Source: Chondrilla cf. caribensis (taxonomy: Eukaryota; Porifera; Demospongiae; Chondrillida; Chondrillidae). Taken from it: a stretch of DNA of 64,000 bases. The notes under the pieces were generated by a model. It searched no databases and was not told the DNA's origin. It saw only the letters and a list, made by a program, of their open reading frames with translations. Where the stretch lies: NCBI GenBank assembly GCA_964020155.1, contig OZ026570.1, forward strand, positions 1,849,721 to 1,913,720, given 5' to 3'. Both the position numbers and the translations under genes were made by a program. Positions 22,592 to 52,351 of the stretch are shown piece by piece; position 1 is the first letter of the stretch; the number at the start of each line of letters is the position of its first letter.

Positions 22592-23889
22592 TTAGTGGCC
22601 AATAATCCCAAGAGCGGTAAGTCGCTTGGATGAATAAAACCCAAAGAATCCAAGAATTCCTTTCCCATTGTGGAGTATGGCTCCCTCTCCATCCTGCTCA
22701 CCGAACGGTCCAATGGTGTATTGCTGCTTATCAATGGTCGTCTGTCTGACGGATCTAACACGAGCGAAGAAACCAATAAATCCATTGGCATTAGGCGTTA
22801 AGTCTGATTCCCCATACTGCTGGTTGCCTTGATCTGATGCATCCTGACTGTTAACTTCAGTGTAGCTATTTGAGACAGATATGGTAAATTTCAGTGCACA
22901 GATACGAGGTAGATTTAAATTGTTATTGCGGTGAATCTGCACAGATGTTATTCTCTCATCAGGACCCAAGGTGAAGCAGCTTTCTTCACCACCAAATCCG
23001 CCATAGTCACTGGTAATATAAAAGGTGCCATAATCAGTGAGATATGTGAATTGGATTGAATCTACTTCCAGGCCATGCCTGATGCATACTTTGTGCAATC
23101 TAGAAATAGGAGGATCGTTGGTAAGAACTGGGTCCCAAAACCCAGTGCCTACACTATATCCATAGGAGTTTGTTGGTTTGGACAGATAGACACCCAGTTT
23201 GTCTAACCTGGCTCCAGAGTACCCATGAAAGGCATAGATTGGCCCAGATATGGTGAAGTGCTGTCCACTGTAGGATCCAAAGTTATAGGAACGAGTACGC
23301 CCAGTATGAAAATTCTTGACCTCAAGACTTAAATGGCGTATAGTCTCTTCATACCAGCCAGTTAATCTTGACAAATATTCATCTTTTGATAAGGAAATAA
23401 TGGAATCTTCGGCATTTTTACCCGCAAAACCAGTTCCCTCACCATGGTAAAATCCAAGTCTGCAAGTTCCATTATTGTCTCTATACAAGACTTGAATGGC
23501 CAATACAGTCTTAGGAATATGTCGGATGTAGATCTTGTCGATACCAACAACTGAAGGAGACCTCAGGTCATGATCGGTGTAGTCATTGAAGTATTTCCCA
23601 CCAGGTATACCTAGTTGCTGCGTCGGGTAGATGTTGAAGGGATAACTTTCCACTGTACTCAAGATGACAGCCAAGCTCAGGAGAATGTAAGCCTGTATAT
23701 AGACACAGACACTGCAATAATAATGCCATTAAGTATGCATATATACTAGTGCATTTATTTCAAATAATTTATTGATAAATGTAATTACAGGTATTGTACG
23801 ATAATTGTACTTACATACAATAATCAAATCTCCAGGAATTACTATGACTCAATACAGTAGAATATTGTACTCACACCATGGCCATCCAT
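22592..23889 (-). CDS. secreted two-domain jacalin-type lectin 1
   Basis: Two exons: 23889-23875 (MDGHG, donor GGT/GTGAGT) and 23692-22592, together 371 aa. The leader MDGHGAYILLSLAVILSTVE is a signal peptide. Two beta-prism repeats follow. The first (about 22-175) has GIPGGKYFND, IDKIYIRH, IRHLSLEVKNF, FTISGPIYAFHGYSGARLDK. The second (about 180-371) has FWDPVLTNDPPISRLHKVCI, ITSVQIHRN and GFIGFFARVRS. The G(F/I)xGxxG..LD-type turn and GG loop are typical of jacalin-related lectins that bind mannose- or galactose-type glycans. Ligand is unknown. Few cysteines and no TM segment suggest a soluble secreted protein. Confidence 0.85.
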
Positions 23890-25138
23890 GACTTTGTCAA
23901 GTAATTGCTATGATATCCATAGTTTTGAATCTAATACATTTTTATTGGGGAATCTTATCTTATGAAACAGTATCTTTGGTTTAGATTCAGATATCAGAGC
24001 TAGCTACAATGTGACCATTACACTAGATGGTATGTATGGTTAAAATAAACATGAATATCTCACCATGTAGAAAAATGGCATATTTGTGCCCAATTGCAAT
24101 CCAAGTAGTCAGTACACGTATCGGCGCCCAGTTGAAATGGTAGAGTCGAGCACTGAAATATTCAATTGAATCCACCAAGCTTACTTGGCATGCTCATATG
24201 TGTATATGTGTATTATTATAGTGGTGTTCCAGGAAATCTTTATCATAATATGAGTCAGCATTCCAAGAATCATAAAATTATCATAATGTCCTATGCCTGC
24301 ACAGTAGTCACATGATCTATGTGTACGTAGGATTACATCACCATATTATTAAAATGCACTATGTGACTTGTGTCAATGTTTGCCTGTACAGATATACAAG
24401 AATATGTGAATTGTCACAGCATAGAAATATGAGATTTTCAATCATACAGTGATGTTTAATGGATGTTGCCATTGCTATATTATGCATGAATGTGATCAGA
24501 TTTAGTTACAGGAATATTCATCATTACAGCCTCCATTTTATATAGAAAATAAAATAGTAGTCTGTCTTAATGGGTGTTAGTAGTTTAATGGTTACTTAGT
24601 ACTTTCAAATATTACACTAGGGCCTACTTCAACTACAAACTTCCTGATGTACATATAGTGTGTTAAAGTATTTGCAACAATGCATGAGGATGATACAATA
24701 TGCTGAATTGACATGCCGGAATAGTTATGTTGACATTCCAAGAAAATACATTTGCATATTCCAGGAATGGATACCATAATAATATATTCATGGCCTGATC
24801 CACTAATGATATATCACAACTAATTGTATCAGATTTGTTGTTGAGGTCAACAGCTCCCTCATTGTGGTAATGAATTTTATTAGCAATTGTAACAACTTAG
24901 AACCTCTACCAATACTGTATATGGAAAAGGTTGTGCAGTTTACACAGATTAATAAGGAGCTGCTCAGAACTCAATGTATGATCATGATATTATAGGATCA
25001 GAAGACTGTGCAGTAATTAGACTTTCTTAATCTATCTGTTTATGGGAATAGCTTTGTGTCACCACATATCCACCTTATATCTGTAAGTTGCTATCATGCC
25101 TGGACTGACTACATTAACAGATATAGAATCACACAGAT

Positions 25139-25310
25139 ATGTATGCAATCACAAAGGCTGGAGAGTCTAACATGCTACCTATACATGATGTTGAGTCGTT
25201 TTCTAACATTACAGTGGTGGCTAAGCACTGCATCAATGTAAATATGCTCACACCCACCATTGTTGTTCAAGTACTAAATGATTACTGTACACGCAGAGTA
25301 ATCATAATAC
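25139..25310 (-). pseudogene. decayed EGF exon (fossil) in lectin unit 1
   Basis: Resembles the gene A EGF exon at 33239-33361 and its flank: GAAGGTATCAAAAC-like entry, GTGGCTAAGCAC against TGGTAGCTGTCC, and CACCATTGTTGTTCAAGTAC against CACCATTGTTGTCCAAGCAC. The reading frame is lost. Confidence 0.55.
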
Positions 25311-25311
25311 T

Positions 25312-25334
25312 ATGTGTGTGTATGTGTGTACGTG

Positions 25335-25428
<94 letters not shown>
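25312..25428. repeat. (TG)n / (CGTG)n microsatellite
   Basis: Pure dinucleotide run preceded by GCGT repeats. A second (TG)n run follows at about 25722-25782. Confidence 0.95.
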
Positions 25429-25429
<1 letters not shown>

Positions 25430-25520
25430 TCCATGCACATAAAGGTACATTCATAAGAAAGGGATCTTCAGATGATAACAATCTAAAAGTAATCATTAAA
25501 AACCCAAACCCGGAAAATAC

Positions 25521-25725
25521 TGAGTAGGGTGAAGGAGACAGAATCCTTCAAAGTAAGGACAAATGCCCCCTTGCACCAGACTGCAAGCACAACCTGGAGT
25601 GTATGAGATAAATATGCCTATAGTGGGAATATTTTGTGCAATATATGCATGGTTGTAGTATGTATGCACACATACAAAATTTATGTACGTAAATCTATTA
25701 AGGTACATTTATGCATGTATGCATG

Positions 25726-25785
<60 letters not shown>

Positions 25786-25834
25786 CGTGTGGGTACCAGT
25801 GATATCTTTATAAATATACAGTACACCATACATT
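25521..25834. other. spacer between lectin units
   Basis: No gene. Contains the second (TG)n run and sequence resembling 56.28-56.40 kb. Confidence 0.5.
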
Positions 25835-26551
25835 TGGTGGATATTACATGTTCCTGTACTGATTGCTATAATATATAATGTATATTCACTGCGTCATATT
25901 TAACACTTTCCCAACTTCCATATAATTCTAAATTATTCTACCAATGAGCCATTGTGATGCTCAATGCAATCTGCTGTAAATTATGTCCACAACTCCAATC
26001 CGGTGTGGTTAGTACTATGGAAATCTTGAATAATGCAAATATTATAAGAATCAAGTGGATGTGATGAAACCAGGCAAACCCAAATAACTATAGACCAGAT
26101 GAAAAAACAAAGAGATGAATTAAAAGTGTGTAAGTGATCACGCATATGTATTTCTACGTCTACATTTGTGCATACATACATGCCTGTAATAGATATGTAA
26201 TATTTTACATAATCCCACATGGTGCCTCATCCATTATAATCAATGACACCAATTGAGCTCATATCACATTATCACCAGACCCATGATAGCAATGGTCACT
26301 TGTACAGGTGCAATTATTATTATTTGCATTATTATTTATTATTAATCATTATTATTTTAATACTCTTACACATTAGTACTGTTATAATTGTACACAACAT
26401 TATGTAATAGAAATGAACACCTAGCTGTAATATTTGGACATGCGTTCACTTGAATTAATGAGCACTACTGTATATCTATTGTATGCACTTTAGCGTAGGA
26501 AAAAAATTACTACAAACACAAATCAATAGATACTTGTAGAAGTAATCTTAA

Positions 26552-27849
26552 TTAGTGGCCAATAATCCCAAGAGCGGTAAGTCGCTTGGATGAATAAAAC
26601 CCGAAGAATCCAAGAATTCCTTTCCCATTGTGGAGTATGACTCTCTCTCCATCCTGCTCACCGAACGGTCCAATGGTGTATTGCTGCATATCAATGGTCG
26701 TCTGTCTGACGGATCTAACACGAGCGAAGAAACCAATAAATCCATTGGCATTAGGCGTTAAGTCTGATTCCCCATACTGCTGGTTGCCTTGATCTGATGC
26801 ATCCTGACTGTTAACTTCAGTGTAGCTATTTGAGACAGATATGGTAAATTTCAGTGCACAGATACGAGGTAGATTTAAATTGTTATTGCGGTGAATCTGC
26901 ACAGATGTTATTCTCTCATCAGGACCCAAGGTGAAGCAGCTTTCTTCACCACTAAATCCACCATAGTCACTGGTTATATAAAAGGTGCCATAATCGGTGA
27001 GATATGTGAATTGGATTGAATCTACTTCCAGGCCATGCCTGATGCATACTTTGTACAATCTAGAAATAGGAGGATCGTTGGTAAGAACTGGGTCCCAAAA
27101 CCCAGTGCCTACACTATATCCATAGGAGTTTGTTGGTTTGGACAGATAGACACCCAGTTTGTCTAGCCTGGCTCCAGAGTACCCATGAAAGGCATAGATT
27201 GGCCCAGATATGGTGAAGTGCTGTCCACTGTAGGATCCAAAGTTATAGGAACGAGTACGCCCAGTATGAAAATTCTTGACCTCAAGACTTAAATGGCGTA
27301 TAGTCTCTTCATACCAGCCAGTTAATCTTGACAAATATTCATCTTTTGATAAGGAAATAATGGAATCTTCGCCACCTTTACCTGTTAATCCTGTCCCATC
27401 ACCATGGTAAAACCCAAGTCTGCAAGTTCCATTATTGTCTCTATACAAGACTTGAATGGCCAATACAGTCTGAGGAATATGTTGGATGTAGATCTTGTCG
27501 ATACCAACAACTGAAGGAGACCTCAGGTCATGATCGATGTAGTCATTGAAGTATTTCCCACCAGGTATACCTAGTTGCAGCGTCGGGTAGATGTTGAAGG
27601 GATAACTTTCCACTGTACTCAAAATGACAGCCCAGCTCAGGAGAATGTAAGCCTGTATATAGACGCAGACACTGCAATAATAATGCCATTAAGTATGCAT
27701 ATATACTAGTGCATTTATTTCAAATAATTTATTAATAAATGTGATTACAGGTATTGTACGATAATTGTACTTACGTACAATAATCAAATCTCCAGGAATT
27801 ACTATGATTTAATACAGTAGAATATTATACTCACACCATGGCCATCCAT
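26552..27849 (-). CDS. secreted two-domain jacalin-type lectin 2
   Basis: Exons 27849-27835 and 27652-26552, 371 aa, with the same exon structure as lectin 1. By eye I count about 15 amino-acid differences from lectin 1. Five fall between residues 90 and 99 (GEGTGFAGKNAED against GDGTGLTGKGGED), others at Q/L, T/I, R/Q, K/Q, H/Y, G/S, K/M, G/R and A/V, plus L12W in the leader. Both jacalin-like domains are intact. It probably has the same role with a subtly different binding or surface loop. Confidence 0.85.
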
Positions 27850-29100
27850 GACTTTGTCAAGTAATTGCTATGATATCCATAGTATTGGATCTACTACATT
27901 TTTATTGGGGAAACTTATCTTATGAAACAGTATCTTTGGTTTAGATTCAGATATCAGAGCTAGCTACAATGTGACCATTACACTAGATGGTATGTATGTT
28001 TAAAATAAATATGAATATCTCACCATGTAGGAAAATGGCATATTTGTGCCCAGTTGCAATCCAAGTAGTCAGTACACGTATCGGCGCCCAGTTGAAATGG
28101 TAGAGTTGAGCACTGAAATATTCAATTGAATCCACCAAGCTTACTTGGCATGCTCATATGTGTATATGTGTATTATTATAGTGGTGTTCCAGGAAGTCTT
28201 TATCATAATATGAGTCAGCATTCTAAGAATCATAAAATTATCATAATGCCCTATGCCTGCACATTAGTCACATGATCTATGTGTACGTAGGATTACATCA
28301 CCATAATATTATTATTAAAATGCACTATGTGATTTGTGTCAATGTTTGCCTGTAGAGATATACAAGAATATGTGAATTGTCATAGCATAAAAATATGAGA
28401 TTTTCAATCATGCAGTGATGTTTAATGGATGTTGCCATTGCAATATTATGCATGAATGTAATCAGATTTAGTTACAGGAATATTCATCATTACAGCCTCC
28501 ATTTTATATAGAAAATAAAATAGTAGTCTGTCTTAATGGGTGTTAGTAGTTTAATGGTTACTTAGTACCTTCAAATATTACACTAGGGCCTACTTCAACT
28601 ACAAACTTCCTGATGTACATATAGTGTGTTAAAGTATTTGCAACAATGCATGAGGATGATACAATATGCTGAATTGACATGCCGGAATAGTTATGTTGAC
28701 ATTCCAAGAAGATGCATTTGCATATTCCTGGAATGGATACCATAATATTATATTCATGGCCTGATCCACTATTGATATATCACAACTAATTGTATCAGAT
28801 TTGTTGTTGAGGTCAACAGCTCCCTCATTGTGGTAATGAATTTTATTAGCAATTGTAACAACTTAGAACCTCTACCAATACCATATGGGGAAAGGTTATG
28901 CAGTTTCCACAGGTTAATAAGGAGCTGCTCAGAACTCAATGTATGATCATGATATTATAGGATCACAAGACTGTGTAGTAATTAGACTTTCTTAATCCAT
29001 ATATCTGTTTATGGGAATAGCTTTGTGTCACCACATATCCACCTTATATCTGTAAGTTGCTATCATGCCTGGACTGACTACATTAACAGATATAGAAGCA

Positions 29101-29270
29101 TAAATATATGTATGCAATTATGAAGGCTGGAAGGTCTACTATGTGACCTCTATGTGAAGTTGAGTTGTTTTATAACCTCACAATGAATGCTATGCACGTG
29201 TCAACACAAATATGCTCACATTCACCATTGTTGTTCAAGTACTAAATGATTACTGTACACGCAGAAAAAA
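29101..29270 (-). pseudogene. decayed EGF exon (fossil) in lectin unit 2
   Basis: Same fossil as at 25139, with GAAGGCTGGAAGGTCTA, TTCACCATTGTTGTTCAAGT and a (TG)n run after it. It is now non-coding. Confidence 0.55.
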
Positions 29271-29281
29271 AACATAATACT

Positions 29282-29295
29282 ATGTGTGTGTACTT

Positions 29296-29355
<60 letters not shown>
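29282..29355. repeat. (TG)n microsatellite
   Basis: Dinucleotide run following the fossil exon, in the same relative place as in unit 1. Confidence 0.95.
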
Positions 29356-29356
<1 letters not shown>

Positions 29357-29445
29357 CTATGCACACAAAGGTACATTCATAAAGAAAGGGGATCTTCAGT
29401 TGATAACGGTATGAAAGTAAACATAAAAAAGCCAAAGCCGGAAGA

Positions 29446-30002
29446 GAAAATATGCAAATGTCGTAACATCCACAAATATAAACATATAATGACATATTTA
29501 CAAGTATATTTGTGTACATACCTATGTGTGTATACATATAAAGTGATCTGTTCTGCACCCATATTGTGTGTGTATTAATAATAATTTTAGGGTATTGTTC
29601 TTTCATTGATATGTAGACAATTCAATATTAAAAGTTTTTTTGCTGATTTTATCTGGAATTGTGATCCATGGCATTACTTGGTAGTCTACTGTAAATTGTA
29701 ATTTTGATGAAATAAGAATATATGCATACTAGTCTTCCTTTCAGCTCTAGAATTAATGATTGTTTTCTGTTTACGTATACAAAATATTATGAGTACTAAG
29801 AGAAAAACAATGATCAAATAATCCAATTGGGTTCCACATGAATAGTGTAATAGTATTATTATATTTCCTGGAAGTTTTCACACACATTTAATAGTATACT
29901 AATTAGAATAATTCACTGGATTCAGGATTTAAGCAACTCATCTAAGTCACACACTATGATTATCTTCGCAAATGTTCATAGCAAACACATTGAGATTTAA
30001 GA
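29446..30002. other. gene A 3' flank
   Basis: No gene. It is similar to the gene B 3' flank at 56.9-57.4 kb, supporting duplication of the whole 3' region. Confidence 0.55.
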
Positions 30003-46216
<16,214 letters not shown>

Positions 46217-46278
46217 GACTCTCCTGTTCACAGTTGGAACTGGCAAAGAATGAACTGAGCTACAGAGAAACCCACTGT

Positions 46279-46284
46279 TATATA
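46279..46284 (-). promoter_or_regulatory. possible TATA box of gene A
   Basis: TATATA on the minus strand about 63 bases upstream of the gene A start codon. The sequence is common in this AT-rich DNA. Confidence 0.2.
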
Positions 46285-48627
46285 CCTATGTTCACTTAGG
46301 AATCCCCTCAAGTAATCTGTAGGAAGAGGAAGTAGCCTTATTGCTATTTGTTCACTATTACTAATACATAAATATGTTATTACCACAAAACATACATCTT
46401 ATGTAGACATATATTTGCCTTACTTTTTTGTAATAATATATAATTGGAGACAGGAAATCATCACATTTGATTAATTAATGCACAATTATTATCAAACCAT
46501 CTATATTTAGAATATTCAATGCACACATTATATCAGCTATTGAAATGAATGAATCAGAATAGCAGGCCCCTTATGTACATTGGTGCATGTTTGCCTCACT
46601 AAAATAAAGTTCATAGTATGTCAATATTGTTCATATTGCCTGGGACCATCATTAAGTTATCAAGCAAATATTAAACATTACTTTATACTGTCCAACTCAC
46701 TTATAGAGCAATTATTAAATAGAAGTTAATGCTGAGGGAATACTACTACTAATACTAAGGAAACCCTAAGACATGTGTTTACAGTTTACACAAGCAGCCA
46801 TAAAACTAGGTGTGGAATCTAAATAGTCACTATTTACACATATGGAACAGTTGCACTACAAGAACATCGACACAAATTTATAACAGAGTGTACATGGCAT
46901 ACACATAATATATATACATTATATTATTATAATTGCATGTATAACAATTAAGATAATTATAGGGGTACATGAAAACTGATATCGATGTGCAAGCAGTGCA
47001 AGGCACTACCTACAAATAGATAAAAAGGAATTCAATAGTCAATTGGATTAAGATGTTTGATGGTGCTCAGCACTGAGGCAGCGTTGCCTCTGCAGGGCAA
47101 CAGAGATCCTGTTGGATCATGTGGCATCGGGTTAGTGTATCCCCTGTAACCAGGCTTGTTTGCCTGCCTGGCTAGTTGAACAACTCATAGGCTCCTGGAT
47201 CTAACATACCAGACATTTCGAGTCACATGGTGTTCTCTGGCCAACTCCGGTACTTGGTAATCTACTTCACTGGTTGCGGTGTCCACTGCCCCTTCCTCTA
47301 ACATTGCCAATGCCACATGGGAAGCCACATAGGTGACACCATGTGTATGTATAGTACATGGTAATTAGCATACATTCTTAGGGGGGAAAGGAGGAAATGA
47401 AGGCTTCAGGAAGTGGCTATTATTGGATGTAACTCAAAGAAAGCTGGATGACCACTGCTGTGGATGATGCATATAAGGCGAACTTTGCTCAAGTGATTAT
47501 GACCAGTTGCATGGGATGGCTAATTGAGAACTCTTTCTTTTACCTCAGAAAACTCATGGACAATCACAACTGACTTCTTGCATTGGTATCAATGGCGCAG
47601 GTGGAGTAGCATTGTTCCTGATTTACTGTTTACTGATCTGCTTCCTGTCCTGAAATGTAAATCCTGCCATATTACCACCTGCACTCTCACCCTTGGAGAT
47701 CAGAGTTGTGTCTTCAGTGAGAATCCGCTGGACCTCATATTCCTCCTCCGTAATAGGCGTGTGTAGTGCAGATTGTAGTTGATGCTTAATCCATGTCAGT
47801 TCTTCTCCCATCAAGAATTCCAAATCCACCCCATGGCGGTTTTTAGAACACACTTCTAAGCCACCAGACAGAGCTTACTTCAGTTGTGATCTTGTAGAAA
47901 TTTAGGACCCCACCGTACATTTGTGCATGCTTTGTGGCACTGAAGTCGATAGTACGTCAAAATTCATTACTCATAATGCCTTCATTTGGAACAACATTAA
48001 GAGAATGGGAAGCCCTGAGACATGTGTTTACAGTTTGGACAAGCAGTCATAGAACTAGGTGTGAAATCTAAATAATCTAATCTAATCTAAATAATCTGAT
48101 GTTTACACATTCAGGGCATATGTGTTACACCTGCATTGATACAGATATTTATATGATTTTATGCACATGGCATGCACAAGTATTATACATTTAATATATA
48201 AATGTATAATACACAGTAACATGTAATTGTACACATATCACATGTATAAATAAATATAATTAATACACAAAGGTAAATGAAGTTAGGTTGCTGTTGAACA
48301 AGGTCACTCATAGTATGGCCTCCAATAGAATCAATAGAATCTTAGCATCATTGTTACCCTGTACAGCACATGTATTTCATTCATTTGTTCATACGGCCTA
48401 GGACCAACATTAAGTATAATTAGTTTATTCCGCCCACAAGTTCATTACTGGAAATGGGAAGCCCTGAGAAATGTGTTTACAGATTATACAATCAGTCATA
48501 TAACTAGGTGTGGAATCTAAATATAATCTAATCTAATCTAAATAATCTGAAATTCACACATACAGGACAGTACTACACCTACACTGACACAAATAATATA
48601 TGATCATGCACAAGACATACATGGGTA

Positions 48628-49260
48628 GGATGGATGAAAGGGGAAGAGGGGTTCTTGGAGTGTATGGGGTGGAATGGTCATGGTTCACGGGGAGAAATCT
48701 TCCTCAGATTTGTCACTTGGTCAGATGAACGAGATGTTGGAGGCATGAATGTGCATGGAGGAAGCTCCAGGAAGAGTGGAGAGAGGGCTGCAGCAGAGTA
48801 CAGAAGTTAAGATATTGGGAAGTCTTAGCAGGAGATATAGCTTTTGCAGAGTGGAAGATGGGAGGAGCAGTTAGAGTGTAAAGCAAAGATCAGAGGAAGC
48901 TGATGGGGGAATTGAGATGTGGATGTGCAAAGCTGGAAGTAGAAACGGGGAGATGGAGAGGAGTAGTGAGAGAGGATCTGTTTGCTATGCAAAAAAGATA
49001 TGGGAGATGAGAGGCATTTCCTCACATCCTGTGAGGCCCTAAAAGATGAGCGGTTTGATCTAGAGCAGCTAATGAAGATTGAGGATGACAACTTTGAATT
49101 TAATGATGCAATGAAAAGATTGCATGAGAAGTTGATTGCTAGGATGGTTATGAGCATGTGGAATAGAAGAGTTGAACTGTTTTGAATTGTGCTATTTATT
49201 GACTGTTGTATGTGCTATTTTGGGAGTTTCCTTGCCTCAGCACAATAATAATAATAATAA
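48628..49260 (+). mobile_element. second LINE 3' fragment with (AAT)n tail
   Basis: Matches 20958-21600 closely but the frame is broken several times, for example a stop in place of the Gln of RVQSKDQR. It keeps ERHFLTSCEAL and the (AAT)n tail. It is inserted in one of the repeat units. Confidence 0.75.
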
Positions 49261-49463
49261 TAATATATATAATATGAGCTATAAATGTATAGTCCATGGT
49301 AACATCCATAAAATTGTACACATACTGCACGTATAATATTAATCAAAATTCATTATTCATAAATTATATACAAAGGTAAATGAAGTTGGGATACCCATGA
49401 ACAATTAACCTGAATTAACCTTAAGGTCACTCCCAGTATCAATAGAATCTTAGCATCATTTTT

Positions 49464-49535
49464 AGGGGCTGCCGCAGGCAGCCCCTATATTGTTTTCATT
49501 TCGACTTCCGGTATGTTACGCTTGTCCGATATATA

Positions 49536-49567
<32 letters not shown>

Positions 49568-49800
49568 ATATGTGTTCCTACGCGTAACCGTAACAATGAA
49601 TTTATATTATAATTTATATTGCGCGAAAACAAGATGGCCGATTTCGAACGCATACAATTAGAAATTGGGCTAGAATTCGTGCGCTGAAGCTCCGCCGAAC
49701 GTAATAACTTCAGCGAAGGTTCTTCTAAACCTAAAAAAGACGCCAAGTAATTCGAGTGCGGGGGGCGGCAGCCCCACGAGTTTTTAAACTCGAATTACTT
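49464..49800 (+). mobile_element. hairpin-ended MITE copy B
   Basis: Near-identical to copy A at both ends, longer by an (AT)n tract in the middle (about 49539-49567). It interrupts a repeat unit: the uninterrupted sibling at about 48350 reads AGCATCATTGTTACCCTG where this one has the insertion between AGCATCATT and GTTACCCTG. Confidence 0.85.
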
Positions 49801-50640
49801 GTTACCCTGTACACCACATGTAGGTACAAACAGGTATGACAATACTCAGGGTCACATTTCAGACAACAGTGGTCAGGACTCTCCATACATGTCACACATA
49901 ACTGTAGACACAGCACAGAATGGAGGAAGTGGACCTGTAACCACACACATTTAAACACACAATACAGGACAAGAACATAGGTCACCAAACAGAGCTTACT
50001 TCAGTTTATGTATGCTTTGTCACACTGACAATCATAGTAAGTCAATATTCATTGTTCATATGGCCTGGTACCATCATTAAGTATAATTAGTTTATTCTGC
50101 CCACAAATTCATTACTGGAAATGGGAAGCCCTGAGACATGTGTTTACAGTTTATACAAGCAGTCATAGAACTAGGTGTGAAATCTAAATAATCTAATAAT
50201 CTAATCTAATCTAGATAATTCAATGTTTACACATACAGGGCATATGTATACTTACACCTATACTGACACAAATTTATATGATCATGCACATGACATACAC
50301 AAGTATAGATAAAATAAATGCATAGTCCACAGTAGCAGCCATTTGCAGACATACTGCATGCCTTAATATAGTATACAAGCGTATAGGAAGATACTCATGA
50401 ACAAGGTCACTCATACTATGGCCTCCCAGCATCAAAAGAATCTTAGAATTATTGTTACCATGTGCAGCACATGTAGGTACAAGCAGGTATGACAATACTC
50501 AAAGTCAGAAAATACTCTTAATACATGTCACGTATTACTATACTATATAGAATGAAGGAAGGGGATCTGTAACCACACACATTTAGATGCACAATTCAAG
50601 ACAAAACATAGGTCACCATGCAGAGGTAATGTCACAAAAG

Positions 50641-52351
50641 TATGCACACAGTATCAGATTCCAGCAAACTACAGTGACGATGATCCCAAAACCCAGTGCA
50701 TGACAGTCCATGAAATTCATGTAGAAGAAACATTAGAACATGCATTTAGGTTCTTCTAGAATGGCTTCCAGGACTCCATCACACTTCTCTTCATACATTT
50801 CTTTACACTCACATGACAAAAATTGAATGGTTGTTGCTTAAGTTTTGTTTACTTTCTTCTCCAAATGATACTGATTACTAGCATTGAGACAAATATAGGC
50901 AGTTTACAGTGAATCCACAAAATGTTCAAAGAATATACGAACATCATTTCACAGAAATTTGCTGCCTTTACTGACCAACCTGTGTACTATGATCCAGAAA
51001 ACTAGTGTGTGTCATCTAGTGTGCCCATAGTGATTATTGGGCAACTCTTCATCTTCTATGCAAACCAATTCAGATGTTTTAGTGTTTGACGTTTTATGAA
51101 CCGATGTTGTAGGGTCTCTTTCTTCAAGTGAATAGTGTCGATATCACCACTGTGAGACATTACTAGGCTTCACTTTTAGAGTAAGCATGTTTTGAATGTC
51201 TTTACAGCCATATTCACATGACGTCATAATAGCCATTTGGTACGGTAAACTGTATTGAATGATTCAATTGAATTGGAATAATTGAACACTACTGTTGATT
51301 CCAACAGTACTTTTGCTCCGCGAATATCACTTAGCTCTTACTGCATTAATGCATGCAGTATTAAAATAAGAATTCCGATCTTCTAACGGTAGAAATCAGG
51401 CTATGAATAGGTGGTGTCTGGTCTTGTAGTATGAGATTCTAGGAATTAAATTACGCAATTCATATCAATTTCTCACAGACTTAAACCCACCATAGGAATG
51501 TCTTTTTATAGTTCGCGAATGTGTGGTCAATTGCTCGGACTAGTTTTAATACACCTCCCAGTTAGTGGAATGAATTTTTGTGCATACTTTATGAGATTTT
51601 CTATTCGGTGTCATGTAGCTATCAGGATCAGGCATTTATAGAGTGAACCGCAACCTGATGATCACGCGTGCAGCCTAATGAAGAAAGTTCCTCGCGATCT
51701 TCATATCCACATTAATTTACCGGCATTTCATAACAATGAAGTATTTTTCCTGCACCGCGAAGTCACTTAATTTGACTGTTTGGTGAAACATTTCTAGTAT
51801 AGATATAAACTTAGTCTAATCCAATTAGGCAATAATTAGAGGAGATCCGTTGCATCCTCATGATAAACTTCGTGCCTAATTTCACTTTCTCCTTTAAATT
51901 ATATCGTTATAGACAGAAAATCATCAGTGGGCGGTTTGAATTATTCCAGGGAATTGCACGATGTGCTTATCTCGTGTATATATAGTTGACTCCATGTCCG
52001 AAAATTGCATTTGAGAGTGTTCATGAAACTCAATCTTTCCAACTGGTCATAGATATGCATGCATAGTTGATATTTTTCTATCCTGCACGTACCTTTCCTC
52101 GTCACTTCTCCCACTTCGCCGTGCGACCCTGTTCCAAGTCAGCCTTAAAGTTTCTCCACTACATTGTTTAATTCAAGTTTGTACCATGATGCGTGGGCGT
52201 TTCCTTTGATGTGGTCGGGTGTCTTAATCGCTAAACTACCTCATTACGTATTCATGGGGTGTATAACTTTTTTCCCAAGGTGTATAACTGACTCTGTTAT
52301 ACACCTCGTTAGTGTCATTTTATCACTTATGAGCCGAAACGAAATTTCGCG
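50641..52351. other. intergenic, no gene seen
   Basis: No exon or repeat that I can support. Confidence 0.45.

Larger units (their letters stand above)
21875..25520. repeat. tandem duplication unit 1 (lectin gene plus flanks)
   Basis: About 3.6 kb that recurs at 25835-29445 with the same order: 3' flank, lectin gene, 5' flank, EGF-exon fossil, (TG)n, and GGGATCTTCAG words. Coding parts are almost identical and flanks slightly less so. Confidence 0.9.
25835..29445. repeat. tandem duplication unit 2 (lectin gene plus flanks)
   Basis: Partner of 21875-25520. It carries small indels (for example an extra ATTATT near 28310) and a longer AT tract. Confidence 0.9.
46590..50640. repeat. array of about five diverged repeat units
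   Basis: Units near 46590-46960, 47925-48290, 48290-48627, 49375-50340 (split by a MITE) and 50380-50640 share GCCTGGGACCATCATTAAGT, GACATGTGTTTACAGTTTA, AACTAGGTGTGAAATCTAAA and CTGACACAAAT-like words in the same order, with short ATCTA tandem runs. No coding sequence seen. The 47.0-47.9 kb stretch between units holds nothing I recognise. Confidence 0.7.

Noticed and set aside
47524..47853. Open frames near 47.5-47.9 kb on both strands
   Set aside because: Short, overlapping, without splice context or recognisable domains.
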